Origin: Zancudomyces culisetae
Taxonomy: Eukaryota; Kickxellomycota; Harpellomycetes; Harpellales; Legeriomycetaceae
Assembly (NCBI GenBank): GCA_001969505.1
Contig: LSSK01000009.1
Coordinates: 248,001 to 312,000, forward strand
Reading direction: 5' to 3'
Length of the DNA stretch: 64,000 nucleotides
The position numbers were made by a program, and so were the translations under genes. Each line of letters begins with the position of its first letter. The stretch's first letter is position 1. Shown here piece after piece: positions 58,745 to 64,000 of this stretch. The notes under the pieces were generated by a model. It searched no databases. It was not told where the DNA came from and worked only from the letters and a program-made list of their open reading frames with translations.

Positions 58745-60477
58745 CTATCTCATTTGGGATAGCATTAAACTTGGGTTTTCCAAGTAGCTTTTGAAAAGTT
58801 TCACAAACCTCGCCATTGTGGCACCATCGACGACCCTATGATCTGCAGACCAGTTCGAAACTAAAATTGACTTGGGAACCATCACTTCGCTTTCAACTCC
58901 AGTTTCAGGGTGTGTCATGTGCGCAAATCTTGGAAGCCTTTGGATTCTTCCAAATGCACCTATGCACACTTGACTTTCCACAATCACGGGTGATAAATAC
59001 AAACCTCCAATATTGCCTATGTTTGATAGTGTGAATGTGCCGCCTTTGAGCTGTTCAGGTTTTAGACTTCCACTGTTTGCGGAAGCTTGGATATCCTTCA
59101 ATGAACGTGATATTTCCAAGATGGACAGGTTTTGTACGTCTTTAATTACTGGAACCAATAGTCCCATCGGCGTATCGATGGCAATACCGATATTGTGGCT
59201 ACTCCTGTGCATTATATCATAGTCAGAATTATTTGCTACGATCCGAGAATTTAAGATTGGATATTTGGCGAGAGCCATGGATGCAGCTTTTATTAGGAAC
59301 GGCATGAATGTGAGCCTTTTTTCGGGAGTCTGAGAAAAATGAAGACTATTCAGTTGTCCTCGCAGCTCTACAATTCTATCCACCTCGATTTCCTCTGAGT
59401 ATCCAAAATGTGGTATTTTTAGCGACTCGGTCATAGATTTGAACATAGCTCTTTGCACAGGAGTCATCCGCGTTGGTTTGTCGATCTCAGATACAGCTTC
59501 AGTAGCAGCGGTCGGTGGTTGTCCAATTGGTTGCTTCGCTACATGTGACTTATTTTCAATAAACCTCAAGACATCCTCTTTCAACACTCTTCCATCCTTT
59601 CCAGAACCCTTTATAAGTCTCAAGTCCACGTTCTTTTCTTTTGCTAAAAAACGCACTGCTGGTGTTGATATAACCGGTGAATTTGACACTTCCCTTCCCT
59701 TGAATGGGTCACTTTCTAGCCCTTGGGCTTTACTAACTGATAGTTCGTTTCTAGTTATATCATTTTTAGGATCAAGAGCAGAGTTTCCTGTGGCTTTTAG
59801 CGCATCTTTATTATCTCTGCTATTGTCTGTATTAGCTCCAGTTTTCGTGTCCGGTTCGGGTGTATCCTCTGTCTCGTTTTCAGTACCTTCTACTTCGATT
59901 TCAACCAAAGGTTTCCCGACATGGGCCAGCTCATTTTCGGCATAACATAGCCTTTTTATTACCCCTTCAAATCTAGATGTAATATCTACGGTTGCTTTGT
60001 CTGATTGCACTTCACATATTTTATCAAACTCAGAGACTCTGTCCCCCACTTTTACATACCTATAAAATATAACTTATGTTTTGGATTTATACGAATCACA
60101 AAATCTTGGTGTCTGGTGTGCGATAAATAAAAGTGATTATAAATTCGAGATATGTATTAGTTTACAAACCATTGAATGACTTCAACTTCAGTAATACCCT
60201 CGCCAATATCCGCTAACCTGAAGTTTACGGCCTTCTGTCTCCATGCTGCATAGTGAAAATCTCTTCTCAATCGAATAAATCCACCTCTTCCCTAAATTTA
60301 TGAATTTAACGAGGCAAGTAATACTTAGTACAGAGTCTTTCATTTTGAATGCTCTCCATTCAGGCTGAGGCTATACATAACAAATATATCGCACGACTGG
60401 ACAATTACCTGTATGATGCTATGGCGGTTGCATACCGAATAAGCCTTGCTTTTTAAAAAACGTGCTCCCGAAAACAT
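58745..60477 (-). CDS. DBT: Branched-chain alpha-keto acid dehydrogenase E2 (dihydrolipoyl transacylase)
   Basis: Three exons: 60477-60409, 60291-60170 and 60059-58745, giving 501 aa with phases 0 and 2. The N-terminus is a basic, acid-free mitochondrial presequence ([13 protein letters not shown]). The lipoyl domain spans about 46-120: [20 protein letters not shown], with the lipoyl lysine in QSDKATV near K85. An acidic linker leads to the peripheral-subunit-binding domain ([20 protein letters not shown]). The acyltransferase core ends with [15 protein letters not shown], holding the catalytic His and Asp. [19 protein letters not shown] and the single lipoyl domain favour the branched-chain enzyme over pyruvate or oxoglutarate E2. 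It transfers acyl groups from leucine, isoleucine and valine breakdown to CoA. Saccharomyces lacks it. Confidence 0.92.
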
Positions 60478-61499
60478 GTCCCTTGATTAGTATTATGAAT
60501 GGAAAGTACTAGATAGCCTCTCAAAAAAAAGTGTACACAAGCTCTGCACTAGTTATTATAAAAGTTTATATTATAACTACTATAAAATTATTGTACAATA
60601 CAAAGCGCTTTATGTTCTATTTAGCTCTTTTAATTGTCTCTTAGCGTTAGAATTTTTCTATAATTGTCCCCCCTGGTCTTTATTTTCAAATGTAACCTCG
60701 TATTCCAAGCCTCAATAGCACCACAAAGTCAGTGCACCCGCTTTTGTTTTATTCAGTTTTTCCTAACTTGTTTGGTTAAAAATTAATTAACGGGTACAAT
60801 TCCCACGAATCAGCCGACATTTGATTGTCACCCACCCCGGTTTCAGTGTTTTTATATTCCAGCATTTTTCCAGCAAAGCTCCAAAAAATAAAAAGTCAAT
60901 GTATATGAATAAATAAACAAATGAATAGATAGATACAAAAAAGAGTTAATTACGTTAAACTCAGCGATTAAAATTATTGCAACTAGGCAAATTGCTCTTA
61001 AATAAATGAACGGGGAGTGGAAAGGGTGTGTCACCACTCAAGCATGAACTTTTGCTAGTCTAAAAAAAAAATTATTGGTGAGAGAACAATATGTGGGTCC
61101 ATTCTGAGTACATTCTCATTTTGGTGTAGACTTGGTGTACCAGCAATGGGCGCTGAGTCCTAATATACATATATCACCCTTCACTACTTGTGGTAAGACA
61201 ACAGTTGCCACGCTATGACATTTCTATATATAGGATCGTCTACTTGCTTTCCATTTATTTTATCCAAACAGTGCTGCTGCCTGCCGCTTGTATCTTTCTG
61301 CTTGGTAACAGATGAACAGGGTGGATTTTTGGTTTACCAAGCTCACAGACAGTGTTATGTTCGCAAGTAACATATGCTACTTTGGCATTCCTATGAAATG
61401 AAAGCTAAAAGTGTATATAAAAAGTGGTTTCAGTAAAATACGGTATCAAATATTGAAATTGGCTATTGATAAAAGAAAGATGGAGTCTAATGGGGATGA

Positions 61500-61605
61500 G
61501 CGGAAGGAAAAGAAAAAGAGGAAGGAAAAGAAAAAGAGGAAGGAAAAGGAAAAGAGGAAGGAAAACGAGAGGAACGAGGGGAAGGGGAAGGGGAAGGGAG
61601 CGGGG
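61500..61605 (+). repeat. Purine-only imperfect tandem repeat ending in a G-quadruplex-like tract
   Basis: Units of about 18 nt (GGAAGGAAAAGAAAAAGA) are repeated about three times. They pass into GGGGAAGGGGAAGGGGAAGGG at 61578-61605, which fits a G-quadruplex pattern. Confidence 0.8.
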
Positions 61606-63358
61606 AGTGGTTTCATCTATTATTTTATTTTCAAAGGTACAGTCAAAAAAAAAACAGAGGTGTTACAAGAGAGACTAAGCGGTCATATTAAAGTTGATGA
61701 TATGTTGTGTTGGTTGAAAAAGCCAGCAACTATATACATCATGATAGTTGTATAAAATAGCAATAACATAATGTGCTAAAAAGCTTAAATCAAAGCATCT
61801 AAATGTGTTTCTAATAAGACAAAGGGTCATGCCAAGACAAACAGTGTCGGGCCAAAGTGAGCAAACAACGTATAATTGTAAAGGCTCAATCTATATTTTA
61901 GCTTTCTCCATTAGAAATGGCTTTTTTTGATACAGGGATATTTTTCCATTTTAGGTGGCATGAGAATTTCCATGGTATGATCTTGTAAGCATATAAAATA
62001 GCGAGGTTTCTTTATATGAAGAATTATTACTATTTTTTGCGTTAATTCTTTTAGTAGTAGTATACAATAAGGTTTTCTGGCTATCAAAAAGTATGTTATT
62101 ATTAAAAAAATGTTAATAAAAGGGCATTTTGACCTAAATCCAGTACTCATTTTCTGCCTAGATAAGTTTTGCTGGCGCACCATTGGCTGCACCCCAAAAT
62201 CGTATCCGAAGGTATGTTATTTTGCAACATAGAATATGAAAGACAGTTGTTCGAAAAAGTTGCAACGCCGCCCAGTCAGCTTGCTTCAAAATTACCGTGA
62301 ATTGGAGAAACAAGTTACAAGTTGATTCAAACTGCAATCAAATCTATATGTCTCAGTGCTTGTTACAAAGGTTCTTATTTACATTTAAGCAAAAAAAAAA
62401 TTTTTATTAAACAATTCATAACAAGTATAGGAAATATTTCCAGAACGGCAGTTGGAATATATTCGAGTAAATATAAGTTTACAATTTGTTGCACTTATAT
62501 CACTTGGTATTACATAACTATTATCAAAATGCTACAATAGTTTTATTTATGTTTTTATTTCTGCCAATAGATTGACAATAACAAGTTATGATTTAGGTTG
62601 ATTTGAAATCGCTATTTCAAAAAAAAGAAATTAAAGAAAAATGCAAAAAATAGAGTGATTTAAGGTGATAAAAACTAATAGCCTAATTTAAAGGAAAGGG
62701 ATTAAAGAAAATATAAAGCAAAAACATATATCAACCCTACGCTTATTAACCCAAGGTTCACCGGTTTGGTTATAAACTCGAACAAATAAAAACTCAACCA
62801 ACCCTCACCAGCATAACAAATAACAAATCCCTTAATATTAACTACAAGTAAACAGGTATTAACAACTATATAGCTCATTCTTGCTATTAAAAAAAAAGGC
62901 GTCCTCTGTTAGCCGAGTATTCAGCAGTTGGTAAAAATAATTGCTGTGCTTTTATATTTGTATAATTAATACGGGTACGTAATCGAAATAAGGTAAGAGT
63001 TTAAAATGAGGGCACAAATTAGACTTTGTATGCTCGATTATTAGTGTGCTTTTCATAAAAACTTTAGAACAAACACAACACCACAAAGTTATGTATTGTT
63101 TAAACAAACCACGTCTTATATAATACTCATAGATTCAAGCAAAATACAGCAAAACCAGAGAATCAAAAGATTAAAGCATATGCCAACATATACGGTTGCT
63201 GCCTACATCGAGTAAATTTTCCGAGATACAAAAAGCGTACTAGAACCAAAATCAATCAATACAAGCTTGAAGTTTGATACAACTTGGATGTATTTTTCAT
63301 TCTAAAGCGTATCTTTTTATAAATCTAACCGGAAAAGGAGAAGAAACCCACTCACTTA

Positions 63359-63376
63359 CCCCTCCCCTCCCCCCCC
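63359..63376 (-). promoter_or_regulatory. C-rich run upstream of the ankyrin gene
   Basis: Two C4 runs and a C8 run separated by single T, about 60 bases before the ATG at 63435. The minus strand could form a G-quadruplex or the run could bind a C2H2 (Msn2-like CCCCT) factor. Both ideas are inference. Confidence 0.35.
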
Positions 63377-63434
63377 TCTCTTACGTTATCCCTCCTGATA
63401 TAAAATAAACAACAACAAAGTATAATTATAAAAC

Positions 63435-64000
63435 ATGGAAGATATTTTAGAACCATTCTCAAACTATCATGATGATGATAATGAGGTTCTGTCGGATCCC
63501 AGCCTAACTATTGCACAGAAAAAGGAAAAGTTAAATGAAATATACAGAGAAGCCGCGCTAGCTGGTGATATTGACAAGCTAAAGCAAATGTATGAGAATT
63601 GGTCGGCAGCAGGATGGCTAGATGTAAACCAAAGAGACGAAAGTGGCAATACGGCGCTGATACATGCAGTTTTTTTTGAAATGATGGATGTAGTGATAAC
63701 CCTGGTGCATCAAGGAGCAGATCCGAATTTACAAGACTCAAAGGGATGGTCGCCATTAATGTGGGCAACCATGAAAAATAACCAAAAAATTGTAGAGTTC
63801 CTTCTTGAAAATGGAGCAATATCGAGTGTAAAAAGTAAGCAAGGATATACTGCCCTGGACATGGTTGCTGTACATAAAAAAAAGCCCATAGTCGTAGCTA
63901 GCAATCAGGTAGAAGCTACGAAGGGAGCAACACTTGGTAATACGAGTGAAAGATCTGAAAATAATTCTTTCTCGAGTTTAGATATCACCAACAGTAAACT
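63435..64000 (+). CDS. Ankyrin-repeat protein, 3' end cut by window edge
   Basis: The first 188 codons are open to the window end. An acidic N-terminus (MEDILEPFSNYHDDDNEV) is followed by a helix and at least three ankyrin repeats at about 35-155: YREAALAGDIDKLKQMYENW, GNTALIHAVFFEMMDVVITL and GWSPLMWATMKNNQKIVEFL, then GYTALDM. A serine- and asparagine-rich segment follows. The part inside the window does not tell the family; other domains may follow to the right. Confidence 0.8.
   Translation, partial: MEDILEPFSNYHDDDNEVLSDPSLTIAQKKEKLNEIYREAALAGDIDKLKQMYENWSAAGWLDVNQRDESGNTALIHAVFFEMMDVVITLVHQGADPNLQDSKGWSPLMWATMKNNQKIVEFLLENGAISSVKSKQGYTALDMVAVHKKKPIVVASNQVEATKGATLGNTSERSENNSFSSLDITNSK

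Larger units (their letters stand above)
60478..63434. other. Gene-poor stretch with purine tract
   Basis: About 3 kb of AT-rich spacer between divergent genes. A GGAAAAGAAAAAGA-type purine repeat at about 61500-61605 gives a lysine-rich 114-codon frame that I reject as a gene. A C-rich run at 63359-63376 lies just upstream of the ankyrin gene. No RNA gene or mobile element was recognised. Confidence 0.55.

Noticed and set aside
61411-61755. 114-codon lysine-rich ORF
   Set aside because: It is produced by the purine repeat; frames either side are similarly K/R/G-rich and there is no domain or splice support.

Overview
The window is nuclear DNA of a fungus. It is AT-rich with compact genes, many short GT-AG introns (roughly 40-200 nt, often with a CTAAC/CTAAT-like branch site), and TAA, TAG and TGA all used as stops. 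A division-2 chitin synthase, an SLM1-type BAR-PH protein, an Rvs161-type BAR protein, a fungal phosphofructokinase with a glyoxalase-like N-terminus and a RhoGAP protein say fungus. A dynein light intermediate chain, indoleamine 2,3-dioxygenase, a 2Fe-2S ferrochelatase and above all an animal-type ankyrin-AAA+ CLPB/SKD3 protein argue against Saccharomycotina. My guess is an early-diverging lineage (for example Zoopagomycota/Kickxellomycotina), which is inference only.

Layout. 1-1.9 kb: RhoGAP gene (-), running off the left edge. 3.0-4.9: CLPB/SKD3 (+). 6.5-8.0: membrane RING-H2 ligase (+). 8.5-9.2: TSR2 (+). 10.0-12.5: dynein light intermediate chain (+). 12.8-14.4: IDO (-). 14.4-18.7: a gene-poor stretch with exon-like scraps. 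18.7-19.9: second membrane RING-H2 protein (+), 5' end unresolved. 20.6-22.0: RNA polymerase III subunit RPC5 (+). 22.4-25.8: chitin synthase (-). 27.9-28.7: SMNDC1/SPF30 (-). 29.3-32.0: SUV3 helicase (-, six exons). 32.6-34.1: a cystathionine beta-synthase-like protein that lacks its PLP motifs (+). 34.1-35.3: NAF1 (-). 37.2-38.3: RVS161 (+). 38.5-40.2: ferrochelatase (-). 41.4-42.4: MOB1 (+). 43.3-44.7: PRMT1 (+). 45.0-45.3: COA5/PET191 (-). 45.3-48.5: gene-poor. 48.5-51.9: SLM1-like (+). 52.6-53.6: SARNP/Tho1-like (+). 54.3-57.6: phosphofructokinase (-). 58.7-60.5: branched-chain dehydrogenase E2 (-). 60.5-63.4: gene-poor. 63.4-64.0: ankyrin-repeat protein (+), running off the right edge.

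There are no operons; genes are independently transcribed, in all relative orientations. Several products act in the mitochondrion (CLPB, SUV3, ferrochelatase, COA5, E2), others in RNA biology (TSR2, RPC5, SMNDC1, NAF1, SARNP, PRMT1) and at the plasma membrane/cell wall (SLM1, RVS161, chitin synthase, RhoGAP). This is ordinary mixed gene content, not a functional cluster.

Most gene models were rebuilt by hand from splice sites that keep the reading frame and restore family motifs. CDS coordinates give the genomic span of start to stop including introns; exons are listed in the evidence. The strongest candidates for something new are the PLP-motif-less CBS-like protein, the CLPB/SKD3 protein in a fungus, and a SARNP-like protein whose SAP domain is missing.
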